Source: Flavihumibacter stibioxidans
GTDB lineage: Bacteria > Bacteroidota > Bacteroidia > Chitinophagales > Chitinophagaceae
Assembly (NCBI RefSeq): GCF_014332695.1
Contig: NZ_MBUA01000001.1
Location: 1,302,001-1,366,000 of the forward strand
Length of the DNA: 64,000 nucleotides
Reading direction: 5' to 3'
The notes beneath the pieces were generated by a model, which was given only the letters and a program-made list of their open reading frames with translations, made no database searches and was not told where the DNA came from. How positions within the stretch are numbered: position 1 is the stretch's first letter; each line of letters begins with the position of its first letter. Made by a program: the position numbers and the translations under genes. Of this stretch, positions 33,700-42,474 are shown in pieces.

Positions 33700-34725
33700 T
33701 CAGGAAGTCGGTAATTTGTCAATCCAATACTTACTGCTTACAAAATCAGCCAATTCATCAGGCTTATTCGCCCAGGTACGGAATTGTTTATCTGTATTGG
33801 AGTTGTAGCGGTGATCTAAAAACTTGCGAATATCAACAGGTTTTATCTCCTTGTTCTTTGGGAACTGCCGCTTGTTGAAGTAGCCCTTCTTAATCAGGGT
33901 TTGGAATATGGCCGCCAGTTCTTGTATTTGGCCGTGCTGGTTTTTGAAGTTGTAGTTTTCATCAATCAATTCATGTGAGAAAAGTTCCTCCTCAAATCGG
34001 GAGAACCTGCCTGAATCTTTGATGATAGCATCATAAGGAATGATGCCTTTTTTCTCAGTACGAAAATCAAATCCTTTTGCTGCAAACTGGATAGTCTGAG
34101 GCTTGGCCGTAACCTGCGAAGCAGGTAAAGGCAATTTGAGTTTTACGGCTTCTATAATGAAAGATTTTGAAGGAGCTTGCTCCGAAAAATATTGCTGATG
34201 CAATTCTTCTTCTGATATGGCTTCTTCTTTTAAGTAGCTGGAGAATGTTTCCTGAATCTCCAAGTAAATTCTTATGAGTTGATATTTGAGGTATTGGAGA
34301 ATGTACGCTTCATCTTGAATTTTGCTTTCAGGTGTGGAGGCTTTTGAAGCTGCTGAAAGCTGCTGAAAAAAGTATTGGTTATCATCAATTACCTTGCTTA
34401 CTTCTTTCAGCTTTTGTGATAGGACTTTTGTTAGTGTGGTATGCACCCAATACTGTTTTTCTTTTTCATTCAATGCACCGGCAATGATTTGCTGAAAGTT
34501 GTTGAGGTAGCTTGTTGCTTCATTCTCTATTATTGAAAAGTAGTACTTCCGCTTTGCAGTTAATGGTTTTGGGAAATCAACTTCATAAAGTGGCTGAAAT
34601 GTAAAATGCTCTTTGCTGATGCCTTGCATCAGTTCTTTGTATTTGGTTTCTGCAACTTCTCCGTTAGTCCAGGGGCGAAGCTCCAAGAACAAAATTTTGT
34701 GATATAGATTTAGTTCATTGTTCAT
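33700..34725 (-). CDS. Hypothetical protein translationally coupled to the integrase
   Basis: 341 residues, largely helical and charged, no membrane segment, no recognised domain. It overlaps the integrase stop by 4 bp (ATGA at 34722-34725). Genes of similar size follow the integrase in other Bacteroidota islands, so a role in integration or maintenance is plausible but not shown. Confidence 0.7.
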   Translation of the reverse strand: MNNELNLYHKILFLELRPWTNGEVAETKYKELMQGISKEHFTFQPLYEVDFPKPLTAKRKYYFSIIENEATSYLNNFQQIIAGALNEKEKQYWVHTTLTKVLSQKLKEVSKVIDDNQYFFQQLSAASKASTPESKIQDEAYILQYLKYQLIRIYLEIQETFSSYLKEEAISEEELHQQYFSEQAPSKSFIIEAVKLKLPLPASQVTAKPQTIQFAAKGFDFRTEKKGIIPYDAIIKDSGRFSRFEEELFSHELIDENYNFKNQHGQIQELAAIFQTLIKKGYFNKRQFPKNKEIKPVDIRKFLDHRYNSNTDKQFRTWANKPDELADFVSSKYWIDKLPTS

Positions 34726-35828
34726 AAGTCGAGTACAATTTTATTAGCAGCTACCTTCTTCTTGTCGTCAATAATCTTTGCATATATCTGCGTTGTTTTT
34801 AAATCCTTGTGACCTAATAATTTTGATACGGTGTAAATGTCCGTTCCTAAAGTTAATTGTAATGTGGCGTAGGTGTGCCTTGCACAATGGAAGGTGATTG
34901 TTTTTGTTACACCGCCCCGCATTACCCACTGTTGCAATTTGAGGTTATGCCATGCACTGTATTTTAAGCCGATGAAAACACGGTCCTCCGGGTTTCCTCT
35001 TTCACCCAATAAGCCGAAGGCTTGCTCTGATATTGGCAATGTTTCTGCTCCTTTGGTTTTCTTCTGCCGGAAGCGTATGTAATAACCAACTTCTTTGCTA
35101 TGCTGTACTTCTGACCAAACTAATTTCTGAACGTCTGACCAGCGGAGGCCAGTCATTGCACTGAAAAGGAAAGCGGTTTTTAATAATGGTATTTCACATT
35201 CAGCTTTTGCAACTGCTTGCAGTTCTTCATAGGTGAGAAATTCTCTTTCAGGTTCACCGGGTTTGATGCCGTCCACAAGGTCGGCAGGGTTCTGCTTGAT
35301 GATGCCTTCTTTGTAAGCTTGCTTTAATGCTGCCCTGATTTTGTTGAAGTAGCTGCTTTGTGAATTTTGGGATAGTGGCTGCTTGCTTGGGGTCTTTGCT
35401 TCCTTCATCAAGTATTCCCTGAAACCATCCAACCAGTTCTTATCTACCTGCCCAAATGAAACGTCAAACTTCACATACTTTTTGAGGTGCTTCAAAGCAC
35501 TATCCCAATTATCATAATTGCCCTGGCTGCTTTTCCGTTTCTCTGCTAAGTACTCCACATAACGCAGGAAGCTGCCTTTTAACTTGCTCTGATCCTGAAA
35601 GCCATAAATACCGTTCTGTATTTCTATCTGCCGCTTTGAACGGATGCTTTCAGCCAGTGCATTGGTTTCCTTGTTGGATTCTTTCTGCTCCTTTGTGAGC
35701 TTGCCTTTCTCCGGATCTGGAAACAAGTACAGTTCCAGATATTCATACTCCCTTTTTCCCTTGTGGTAGTAATCAAGGTAAAGGCTGACCTTATCGCCTT
35801 TGGTGCGTTGTCTGAGTGTTACTTTCAT
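34722..35828 (-). CDS. int: Tyrosine site-specific integrase
   Basis: 368 residues. The N-terminal arm-binding part (1-95) and SAM-like core-binding domain (about 100-185) precede the catalytic domain with Arg229 (TGLRWSD), Lys in RQKKTKG (256-259), His314/Arg317 (HCARHTY), His340 (LLGHKD) and Tyr349. All residues needed for strand exchange are present. It lies 0.6 kb from the right core site in mnmE and is the obvious recombinase for this island. Coupled by 4-bp overlaps to both neighbours. Confidence 0.93.
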   Translation of the reverse strand: MKVTLRQRTKGDKVSLYLDYYHKGKREYEYLELYLFPDPEKGKLTKEQKESNKETNALAESIRSKRQIEIQNGIYGFQDQSKLKGSFLRYVEYLAEKRKSSQGNYDNWDSALKHLKKYVKFDVSFGQVDKNWLDGFREYLMKEAKTPSKQPLSQNSQSSYFNKIRAALKQAYKEGIIKQNPADLVDGIKPGEPEREFLTYEELQAVAKAECEIPLLKTAFLFSAMTGLRWSDVQKLVWSEVQHSKEVGYYIRFRQKKTKGAETLPISEQAFGLLGERGNPEDRVFIGLKYSAWHNLKLQQWVMRGGVTKTITFHCARHTYATLQLTLGTDIYTVSKLLGHKDLKTTQIYAKIIDDKKKVAANKIVLDL

Positions 35829-36199
35829 ACGGCTTGTGTATTAAAGAGATTATCAATTGCCTTTCGTGTGATGATGGTACGGCTGCCAACCTTTCCAACT
35901 TGGAGTTTGTTGCCGGATATAAGGCGGTGTATTGTTCTGCGGCTTGCACCAATAAGTTTTGCAGCTTCATCAATGCTGAGAAACTCTTTTTGCTGTAATG
36001 CAATGTCAAATGATTGCTGCGGCTGTTGCTCGGGCTTCGCCTGAGCTTCTTTGAAGTTGTTCAACTTTTCTTCCCGCTTCAGTTGCTTATAGTGGCGACT
36101 GTTGCAGGTGTGGCCGCAATACCTTGTGGTTAGCGTTTTGGCCGTGTACTCCTTACCGCAGTAAAGGCATTTTTTGGTGATTTCTATGTTGCTTGCCAT
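35825..36199 (-). CDS. Zinc-ribbon plus HTH protein, candidate directionality factor
   Basis: 124 residues. The N-terminus holds a treble-clef-like Cys set (CLYCGKEY and RYCGHTC, Cys11/14/28/32). After a Lys/Gln-rich linker comes an excisionase-type HTH (FLSIDEAAKLIGASRRTIHRLISGNKLQVGKVGSRTIITRKAIDNLF, about 73-120). First gene of the integrase operon, ATGA overlap with int. Probably binds near attR to steer integration or excision. Confidence 0.78.
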   Translation of the reverse strand: MASNIEITKKCLYCGKEYTAKTLTTRYCGHTCNSRHYKQLKREEKLNNFKEAQAKPEQQPQQSFDIALQQKEFLSIDEAAKLIGASRRTIHRLISGNKLQVGKVGSRTIITRKAIDNLFNTQAV

Positions 36200-36268
36200 G
36201 TGCCTTTATTTGTCTTTTAGTGCCTTGAAGTGACAGAGTCTGTCTATGTGTGACATTTACTCTCCAAC

Positions 36269-36351
36269 TTGTTGCCCAACAACAAGAGCAACTTTTTAGG
36301 GCAACAATCTGGCAACAAATATAAGCAAAAAAAAGTAGTTTGGCAACAAAT
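36269..36351. repeat. Putative integrase arm-type repeats, right end
   Basis: GGCAACAAT (36300-36308), GGCAACAAAT (36311-36320), GGCAACAAAT (36342-36351), and one inverted GGCAACAA (36269-36276, minus strand). They match the repeats inside the left end and lie 67-165 bp from the right core. Confidence 0.55.
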
Positions 36352-36415
36352 AAAGGAAGGAAAAAAGGGCTAAAACACAAGATAAACAAGCACTTAGAAG
36401 AAATCGGAAAACAAA

Positions 36416-37801
36416 TTACTTTCCAATACAAAACTTACTGAATATATAATCCAGCAAATCCTCGTTACTCACTTCACCCGTAATCTCGCCGAGGTAGTGC
36501 AGGCTGCGGCGGATGTCGAGGGCCAGCAGGTCGCCGGGTATCTTGTTGTCGAGGCCGGAGCGGATGTCCTGCAGGGAGGATAACATTTCCTGCAGGGCAT
36601 GGTAGTGGCGGGCATTGGTGACGATGGTGTCTTCAGTGGAGACCTGCCCCTGCAGGACCATATCCACCAGCCGCTCCTTTAATACTTCAATGTGAATGCC
36701 CTGCTTTGCCGAAATGAAAATAAGCGGGGTGGAGGCGGCATAACGCTCCCGCATAACCGCTTCTTCGCCTTTGTCCACCTGGTTGCCCACCATCAGGTAA
36801 CGGAAACCGTTGCGGTCGAATTCCTCCTTGTTGGCCAGCAACTCCGCCGGCGGCATGGCAGTGGCATCAAAGAGGTAGAGGACCACATCGGCCTGGCGCA
36901 TTTTTTCCAGGCTGCGCTCCACCCCGATGCTTTCAATGGCATCGGTGGTGTGCTCGCGGATGCCGGCAGTATCAATAAAGCGGAACAGTATTCCGTCGAT
37001 GTTCAGTAACTCTTCAATGGTGTCGCGGGTGGTGCCGGCGATTTCACTTACAATGGCACGGTTCTCATTGAGCAGGGTATTCAGCAGGGTGCTCTTGCCG
37101 GCATTGGGTTTGCCCACAATGGCCACACTGACCCCGTTCTTGATCACATTGCCCAACTGAAAGGAATGCGCCAATTTGCTGACGCGTTCAATGGCGCCGC
37201 TTACCAGGTGGTACAACTGCGAGCGGTCGGCAAACTCCACATCTTCCTGGGAGAAATCGAGTTCCAGTTCTATCAGTGCCGAAAAAGTGATGAGTTGTTC
37301 GCGCAGGGCTTTCAGCTCGGCTGAAAAGCCGCCCCTGATATTATGCAGGGCATTCTTCTGGGAAGCAGCCGTATTAGCGGCAATCAGGTCCGCCACGGCT
37401 TCGGCCTGCGCCAGGTCGAGCTTGCCCTGCAGGAAGGCCCGCTGCGTGAATTCCCCCGGCCTCGCCAGCCGCGCACCACCGCGGATACAGGCATCAATAA
37501 TCTGCTGCAACACATAGGGTGAACCATGCCCGGAAATCTCCACCACGTTTTCACCGGTATAGGAACGCGGGGCTTTGAAAAGGGTTACCACCACTTCATC
37601 AATGGCATGCCCGCCTTCTTTCAGCAATCCTACATGGGCGGTATGGGAAGCCTGGGCAGCCAGGTCTTTGGAGGGGAACAAGCCGTTCACGATCTCAATG
37701 GCCAGCGGTCCGCTAAGCCTGATCACGCCAATAGCTCCCACTCCCGGCGGGGTGGCCAGGGCCACGATGTTATCATCCCACTGGGGATTGCTGTATTTCA
37801 T
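36416..37801 (-). CDS. mnmE: tRNA modification GTPase MnmE
   Basis: 461 residues. N-terminal tetrahydrofolate-binding domain (1-120), helical domain, and inserted G domain with GKPNAGKST P-loop near residue 228, the switch region SEIAGTTRDTIEE and DTAGIRE. It ends in the invariant CIGK, whose Cys is catalytic. With MnmG it makes the 5-carboxymethylaminomethyl group on U34 of several tRNAs. The 3' end is intact because the island insertion restores the same codons. Confidence 0.96.
   Translation of the reverse strand: MKYSNPQWDDNIVALATPPGVGAIGVIRLSGPLAIEIVNGLFPSKDLAAQASHTAHVGLLKEGGHAIDEVVVTLFKAPRSYTGENVVEISGHGSPYVLQQIIDACIRGGARLARPGEFTQRAFLQGKLDLAQAEAVADLIAANTAASQKNALHNIRGGFSAELKALREQLITFSALIELELDFSQEDVEFADRSQLYHLVSGAIERVSKLAHSFQLGNVIKNGVSVAIVGKPNAGKSTLLNTLLNENRAIVSEIAGTTRDTIEELLNIDGILFRFIDTAGIREHTTDAIESIGVERSLEKMRQADVVLYLFDATAMPPAELLANKEEFDRNGFRYLMVGNQVDKGEEAVMRERYAASTPLIFISAKQGIHIEVLKERLVDMVLQGQVSTEDTIVTNARHYHALQEMLSSLQDIRSGLDNKIPGDLLALDIRRSLHYLGEITGEVSNEDLLDYIFSKFCIGK
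36418..36433. repeat. attR-like core inside the mnmE 3' end
   Basis: ACTTTCCAATACAAAA; covers the last codons of mnmE (Cys-Ile-Gly-Lys) and the stop. The same gene end is the known target of the unrelated Salmonella genomic island 1 in proteobacteria. Confidence 0.78.
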
Positions 37802-37858
37802 TCGGCAAATTTAGGTGGATAGCGGCATACCGCCTCCGCCCGGCAGTTATAGCCCGCC

Positions 37859-39019
37859 TCAATAATTCATCGCCACAATCTGTTTCACTTGCTCCGGGCC
37901 CAGGTCTTTGTGCTCACCCAGTTTGGTCCAGTTACGCGCGGTAAAACGATCGGCGATTTTTTCCGCGGTTCCCTCAAAGTCGGCAGTATAGGCCGACAGA
38001 CGGGTGGCAATGCCCATGGACTGGAAAAATTCCTCGGTCTTTTCAATGGCGGCCAGGGCTTTTTTCTCTTCGCTGCCTTCCACCACACCCCACACTCGTT
38101 CCGCATATTGCGCCAGTTTGGCTTTTTTGCGGTCAAAATTAAACCGGAAATGTCCGGGTGTGATGATGGCCAGGGTACGCGCATGGTCGATGCCGTACAT
38201 AGCGGTCAGTTCATGCCCCATGGCATGTACCGCCCAGTCGGTGGGAACCCCTTTCTGGATCAGTCCGTTCAGTGCCATGGTACAGCTCCACATGAAATTC
38301 GATGCCGCTTCGTAATCGGATGGGTCTTTCATAATACGCGGTGCCACTTCGATCAGGGTCTGCAGGATGCTTTCTGCAAAACGATCCTGCAGCAGGGCGC
38401 CGGCCGGATAGGTCAGGTATTGTTCCAGTACATGCGAATAGGCGTCCGTAATGCCATTGGCCAGTTGTCGTTGCGGAATGGAACGAACCACTTCGGGATC
38501 AAGGATGGAAAAAACCGGGAACAAACCGGGACCGCCCATGGCCAGCTTTTCGCCGGTTTCAGCCCGGGAGATGACGGAACCGGAATTCATTTCTGAACCG
38601 GTGGCAGGCAGGGTCAACACGGTACCGAAGGGCATGCCTTTAAAGGTACGGATGCTCTTCGCGAGTATATCCCAGGGCGTATCACCATCATAGAGGGCGG
38701 CGGAAGAGAGGAACTTGACCCCATCGATAACAGAGCCCCCGCCCACTGCCAGCAGAAAATCGATGTTTTCAGCCTTAATGCGGGCCAACGCCTGCATCAG
38801 CACTGCATATTCAGGATTGGCAGGTATACCCCCAAATTCGGTCACCTGGAAGCCTTGCAGGGCAGTTTTCACCTGGTCGTAGATTCCATTGGTTTTGATA
38901 CTGCCGCCACCGTAGAGCAGCATCACTTTGGCGCCGGCGGGTATTTCGGCAGACAATTTTGCAATTTGTCCCTTGCCGAAGAGTATTTTGGTTGGATTGT
39001 TGAATTCAAAATTTAGCAT
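37859..39019 (-). CDS. yqhD: NADPH-dependent aldehyde reductase, YqhD-like iron-type alcohol dehydrogenase
   Basis: 386 residues, group III alcohol dehydrogenase fold. The opening FNNPTKILFGKGQI, LYGGGSIK, GGIPANPEY and LAVGGGSVIDGVKF closely follow E. coli YqhD. Metal ligands in DWAVHAMGHELTAMYGIDHARTLAIITPG are present. Reduces short-chain and lipid-derived aldehydes with NADPH. Single gene; the tonB terminator (39070-39092) lies upstream. Confidence 0.88.
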   Translation of the reverse strand: MLNFEFNNPTKILFGKGQIAKLSAEIPAGAKVMLLYGGGSIKTNGIYDQVKTALQGFQVTEFGGIPANPEYAVLMQALARIKAENIDFLLAVGGGSVIDGVKFLSSAALYDGDTPWDILAKSIRTFKGMPFGTVLTLPATGSEMNSGSVISRAETGEKLAMGGPGLFPVFSILDPEVVRSIPQRQLANGITDAYSHVLEQYLTYPAGALLQDRFAESILQTLIEVAPRIMKDPSDYEAASNFMWSCTMALNGLIQKGVPTDWAVHAMGHELTAMYGIDHARTLAIITPGHFRFNFDRKKAKLAQYAERVWGVVEGSEEKKALAAIEKTEEFFQSMGIATRLSAYTADFEGTAEKIADRFTARNWTKLGEHKDLGPEQVKQIVAMNY

Positions 39020-39061
39020 CGAAAAATAATTAAGGGAGATGAAGGGAATGAATCATTATTA

Positions 39062-39092
39062 CAAAAAAATCCCCCTGCTGTTCGCAGGGGGA
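39062..39092 (-). terminator. Intrinsic terminator of the exbB-exbD-exbD-tonB cluster
   Basis: A 9-bp G/C-rich stem (TCCCCCTGC / GCAGGGGGA, loop TGTTC) followed on the minus strand by a T-run (39062-39069); 28 bp after the tonB stop. Confidence 0.9.
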
Positions 39093-39119
39093 GGTAAATT
39101 TCTATGATCAGAAACCTGT

Positions 39120-39953
39120 TTATTCGATTTCGAGACGGAAGGTGATCGGCTGCTTCTTGTAAGATTTCACCTGGCGACCGTTCTGCACGGCGGGGGTCCA
39201 CTTACCAGACTTTTTAATTACGCGAACCGCTTCGTCGCGGAGTTCAGAGGCGCCGCTGATGGCTTCCACTTCACTCACGTTTCCTTCTTTGTCCACGATG
39301 AACTGAACCACTACTGTACCCTGAACCTCATTATCGATGGCGTCCTGTGGGTAACGGAGGCTCTTGTTCAGGTAACGCTGCCAGGCGCTGCTTCCACCGG
39401 GGTAGTCAGACTCGATTTCCACCTTGGTAAAGGTTTTATCCCAGTCTTCTTCCACTTTCTTGGGAGCTTCTACCACACCCTTACCTTCATCAGATGCAGG
39501 TGGTGCAACGATTCCTTCGTCCTTGATACCTTCCTGGTTGATGGTACCAATTTTGGTTTCCTCCAGCTTTTCTACTTCAGGTGGTTTTTCGTCTTCCTTC
39601 ACTTCCTCATCCTTTACGATTTTTGGGGGAGTGAATTTAGCCATTTCCACTTTGGGAGGCTCCGGCTTTGGCGGAGGCGGCGGAGGCGGCGGTTCATTCT
39701 TAGGCTCCTCACGCTTTACTTCTTCCAGTTGAACGTCCTGGACGATCATCTCGGTTTTGTTATTCCTGTCCTTGAGTTTGTTGGCAAGGATGCTACCGAG
39801 CAGAAGCAAAACGAGCAGAACAGCAGTACCCACCAGTGCAACAGTCATACGCTTGCCATAGGTCTTGCGTAATTCATAAGCACCATAGTCCTTGTTCCGG
39901 CCATCAAAAATGATGTCCAGCACATCAGCACTTAAGATTTTATTTACGTCCAT
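39120..39953 (-). CDS. tonB: Energy transducer TonB
   Basis: 277 residues: Bacteroidota-type N-terminus (ILSADVLDIIFDGRNKDYGAYELRKTYG), one transmembrane helix (about 33-53), a Pro/Lys/Glu-rich periplasmic spacer (eight prolines in a row near residue 88), and a C-terminal TonB domain with YPQDAIDNEVQGTVVVQFIVD. It passes proton-motive energy from ExbB/ExbD to outer-membrane SusC/TonB-dependent receptors. Last gene of the cluster, 56 bp after exbD. Confidence 0.92.
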   Translation of the reverse strand: MDVNKILSADVLDIIFDGRNKDYGAYELRKTYGKRMTVALVGTAVLLVLLLLGSILANKLKDRNNKTEMIVQDVQLEEVKREEPKNEPPPPPPPPKPEPPKVEMAKFTPPKIVKDEEVKEDEKPPEVEKLEETKIGTINQEGIKDEGIVAPPASDEGKGVVEAPKKVEEDWDKTFTKVEIESDYPGGSSAWQRYLNKSLRYPQDAIDNEVQGTVVVQFIVDKEGNVSEVEAISGASELRDEAVRVIKKSGKWTPAVQNGRQVKSYKKQPITFRLEIE

Positions 39954-40009
39954 TGTTCGCTTTTTTGAATAAGATGCAATTATTTAGGTTTTCCACAAAC
40001 CTGCTGTGA

Positions 40010-40549
40010 TTATTGCGGATTAGCGCCTTCAGTCATATTAATCAGTTGCTGCTCCACTTCTGCAATGTCCACCAGTGCGTAACGCTTTACGTCGTTGATA
40101 GTCATCTCATCCAGGATATCAACTGTATTCTTGTAGGTGCATTCTTTGGTCGGCTTGATCACCACAACAAAGTCATCAGGATCCGTGGACTTCTTCTTGG
40201 TCAGAATCACTTCACGAACTTCCTTAAAGGTAGTGGTCTTAAAGTTTGACGCATCTGGTGCCAGCATTCCTTCGTAGTAGTAAACCACGTCGTTTTTGGA
40301 CATCATCAGTGTCAAAGCTCCGGACTCCTTGGCTTTGTTTTGCTCTTCAGGTTTTTCCGTGTCCTTGGGCAGGTTCAACCGCATGGCGGTTGGCTGGCTC
40401 ATGGTAGTGGTAAAGATGAAGAAGGTGATCAGCAGAAAACCCAGGTCCACCATGGGGGTCAGATCCACACGGGTAGACAGCTTTTTCCCTTTTTTAACGC
40501 CAGGCCCTTTTTTATGTCCCCCGCCTGACGAGGTATCCATTTCTGCCAT
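40010..40549 (-). CDS. exbD: ExbD/TolR-type biopolymer transport protein
   Basis: 179 residues: one N-terminal membrane helix (about 30-50) carrying the conserved proton-path Asp in RVDLTPMVDLGFLLITFFIF, then a periplasmic domain. A Gly/Lys-rich N-terminus precedes it. Second of two exbD genes in tandem; 26 bp after the first. Confidence 0.9.
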   Translation of the reverse strand: MAEMDTSSGGGHKKGPGVKKGKKLSTRVDLTPMVDLGFLLITFFIFTTTMSQPTAMRLNLPKDTEKPEEQNKAKESGALTLMMSKNDVVYYYEGMLAPDASNFKTTTFKEVREVILTKKKSTDPDDFVVVIKPTKECTYKNTVDILDEMTINDVKRYALVDIAEVEQQLINMTEGANPQ

Positions 40550-40575
40550 TTCGCAAAAATTTAGTTTTTAATTAA

Positions 40576-41235
40576 TTATTCTTCCGCTTTTGCAGCACCG
40601 CTTATGTTTTTGCGGTACAACTCAGTTCCTTCAGGAACGCCTTCCGGGTTGGTTACCATCTGGAATTTCTGCTCGTCATTCTTCTTAAAGGCATCGATAA
40701 CGCCTTTGAAAGAAGGATATTTAGAAGTATTATCTCCTTTAACCAGCAGGTTCATTTTGATACCCTGGAACCCGGATTTTACTGCCCTCATCCAGTCTGT
40801 CATTTCGTTGTTGGCGGAATCCAGTACAGGAATACCGGGCATGGTCATTTTAGGCCAGTTGTCAGCGGGCTGTGCAGCCAGTGATTTCAGCTGGCTCATG
40901 GGCACCCCGATGAATGGTCCTTTGGCAAGAGCGCTCATTTCGGCATCTGACAATCCGAGGTTACGGTTTGTATTCAGCGCTTCGAACACTTCTTTCTTGG
41001 GTGCATCATCAGAGAAAGAAAGGAAAACCTTTCCGTCCTTGTCAATGGTCACCAGGGCCACGTCCTTTTGGGGAGCCACTTTGGAAGCTACCGAACTCGG
41101 CGTTTGAACAGCCAGTGTTTCAGATGGCTTGAACTTGGTTGTCAGGATGAAAAATGACAACAGCAGGAATGCCACATCACACATCGCAGTCATGTCGATG
41201 TTCGTACTCTTCCGTGGTACTTTAACTTTTGGCAT
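40576..41235 (-). CDS. exbD: ExbD/TolR-type biopolymer transport protein (longer paralogue)
   Basis: 219 residues. The membrane helix has the conserved Asp in NIDMTAMCDVAFLLLSFFIL. The periplasmic part is about 40 residues longer than in the neighbouring ExbD, with an extra segment around residues 95-150 (AKGPFIGVPMSQLKSL to LDSANNEMTDW). In Bacteroidota two different ExbD proteins usually share one ExbB. Confidence 0.9.
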   Translation of the reverse strand: MPKVKVPRKSTNIDMTAMCDVAFLLLSFFILTTKFKPSETLAVQTPSSVASKVAPQKDVALVTIDKDGKVFLSFSDDAPKKEVFEALNTNRNLGLSDAEMSALAKGPFIGVPMSQLKSLAAQPADNWPKMTMPGIPVLDSANNEMTDWMRAVKSGFQGIKMNLLVKGDNTSKYPSFKGVIDAFKKNDEQKFQMVTNPEGVPEGTELYRKNISGAAKAEE

Positions 41236-41274
41236 GTTTGATTAATTGTTCAGTTTCACATTTAGATTCAGTCC

Positions 41275-41316
41275 GGGAGAATTTCCATAAAACTATTTTT
41301 AAATAGTCCTTCTCCC
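41275..41316 (-). other. Stem-loop between exbB and exbD
   Basis: GGGAGAA (41275-41281) pairs with TTCTCCC (41310-41316), enclosing an inner hairpin ACTATTT/AAATAGT (41292-41307). It lies in the 98-bp exbB-exbD gap and could lower downstream expression or stabilise the exbB message. No proof. Confidence 0.35.
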
Positions 41317-41333
41317 CTTTCATATCCCAACTC

Positions 41334-42191
41334 TTACTTGTAGAGGGATGCGAAGCTCTGCGTCAAAGTGAAACCAGACTCATCAATACCGTATGTGATA
41401 CCGTCGATCTTGGTTGTGAATACGTTGTACATGATGATCGCAACAGCAGAAGTACCGATACCCAGGGCTGTGTTATAAAGGGCTTCAGAGATACCTTTTG
41501 ACAGTTCGCGGGCAGCGTCACCACCACCTTCATCACCCAGTTTGGAGAAGGAACGGATCATACCCAATACGGTTCCGAACAGACCCAGCAGGGTAGCTAC
41601 GGAAGCGATGGTAGACAGGAACACCAGGTTCTTTTCCAGCATCGGCAGTTCCAGTGAGGTAGCTTCCTCCACTTCTTTCTGGATAGAGGCAACTTTCTGC
41701 TCAGTTTCCAGTTCAGTGTCGGTGATCATTTCCTTGTACTTGCGAAGGCCTGCCTTCATTACATTACCAACTGAACCTTTCTGCTTGTCGCACTCAGAAA
41801 GAGCAGCGTCAACATTCTTGTTAGCCAGGTGATACTGTACCTTACGGATGAACTCATCATTGTTGCCTGTACCGGTAGCTTTGCTGATGGTCAGGAACCT
41901 TTCAATAACGAATACCAGTACAACCAGGAAGTTTGCAATCAGGATAGGTACTACGATACCACCTTCATACATTTTGTTGAAGTTACCAATAGGTCCCTGG
42001 TGGTTAGGCCAGAATCCGCCATTGGGATCGGGGTTGGTGAAACCGCTGTCTGCACCGGCTACAAATCTCCAGATCACATAACCTCCTACTACACACAATA
42101 AAGGGGCAATCCAGGAAATCGCGTTGCTTCTCTTTTTAGCTTGAACAGATGTTGCTGCTTTCGCAGTTGCAGTTGGTTTAGTCTCTGCCAT
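41334..42191 (-). CDS. exbB: ExbB/TolQ/MotA-family proton channel protein
   Basis: 285 residues: three membrane helices (about 27-45, 80-102, 190-235), LSTIASVATLLGLFGTVLGMIRSF as the family signature, and ISEALYNTALGIGTSAVAIIMYN for the last helix. Forms the pentameric channel around ExbD helices. First gene of the cluster; N-terminus is Ala/Thr/Lys rich. Confidence 0.92.
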   Translation of the reverse strand: MAETKPTATAKAATSVQAKKRSNAISWIAPLLCVVGGYVIWRFVAGADSGFTNPDPNGGFWPNHQGPIGNFNKMYEGGIVVPILIANFLVVLVFVIERFLTISKATGTGNNDEFIRKVQYHLANKNVDAALSECDKQKGSVGNVMKAGLRKYKEMITDTELETEQKVASIQKEVEEATSLELPMLEKNLVFLSTIASVATLLGLFGTVLGMIRSFSKLGDEGGGDAARELSKGISEALYNTALGIGTSAVAIIMYNVFTTKIDGITYGIDESGFTLTQSFASLYK

Positions 42192-42474
42192 AATCGTTTG
42201 TTTTTAGTTTTTTGTAAACAGGTATAAAAAATGTTCTTGAATTGACCCAAAGCGTATTGGGGACACAAGTCTAAATAAAAAAAGTTTAAAAAAATCAAAT
42301 TAGGACAATAAATATCCGAATCCGGTACAAATTAAAAAAAAATGCGGCCGGATTGGTTCAAACCGCTGTTCCATCCGGTTCTGCCGATTTTATAAAAGCT
42401 TAATCCATTGTCAAACTTTTGTGTTATAATGGCAGATATTTTATAGCCTCAAATTATCTTAAACTTTTACACAC
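42192..42474. promoter_or_regulatory. Divergent promoter region, exbB and metalloprotease
   Basis: 283 bp between two divergent starts, A/T rich near exbB (42270-42345). No exact TAnnTTTG element is obvious for either gene, so promoter positions are not given. Confidence 0.4.

Larger units (their letters stand above)
8854..36433. mobile_element. Integrated genomic island (about 27.6 kb) at the 3' end of mnmE
   Basis: Bounded by 16-bp sequences matching at 15 positions: 8854-8869 and 36418-36433. The right copy is the last codons and stop of mnmE. A tyrosine integrase gene lies 0.6 kb inside the right end, and GGCAACAAAT-type repeats lie just inside both ends. Cargo: SNase, arsenic/organoarsenical resistance, and an Argonaute/type III RM operon; core: a primase/HTH module. 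Base composition is visibly richer in A+T than the mnmE-nuo side. No relaxase, coupling protein or type IV secretion gene is present, so self-transfer is not supported. Confidence 0.8.

Noticed and set aside
8854-36433. Classification as a conjugative transposon (ICE)
   Set aside because: No relaxase, coupling ATPase or Tra genes; only an integrase, HTH factors and a replication module are present.
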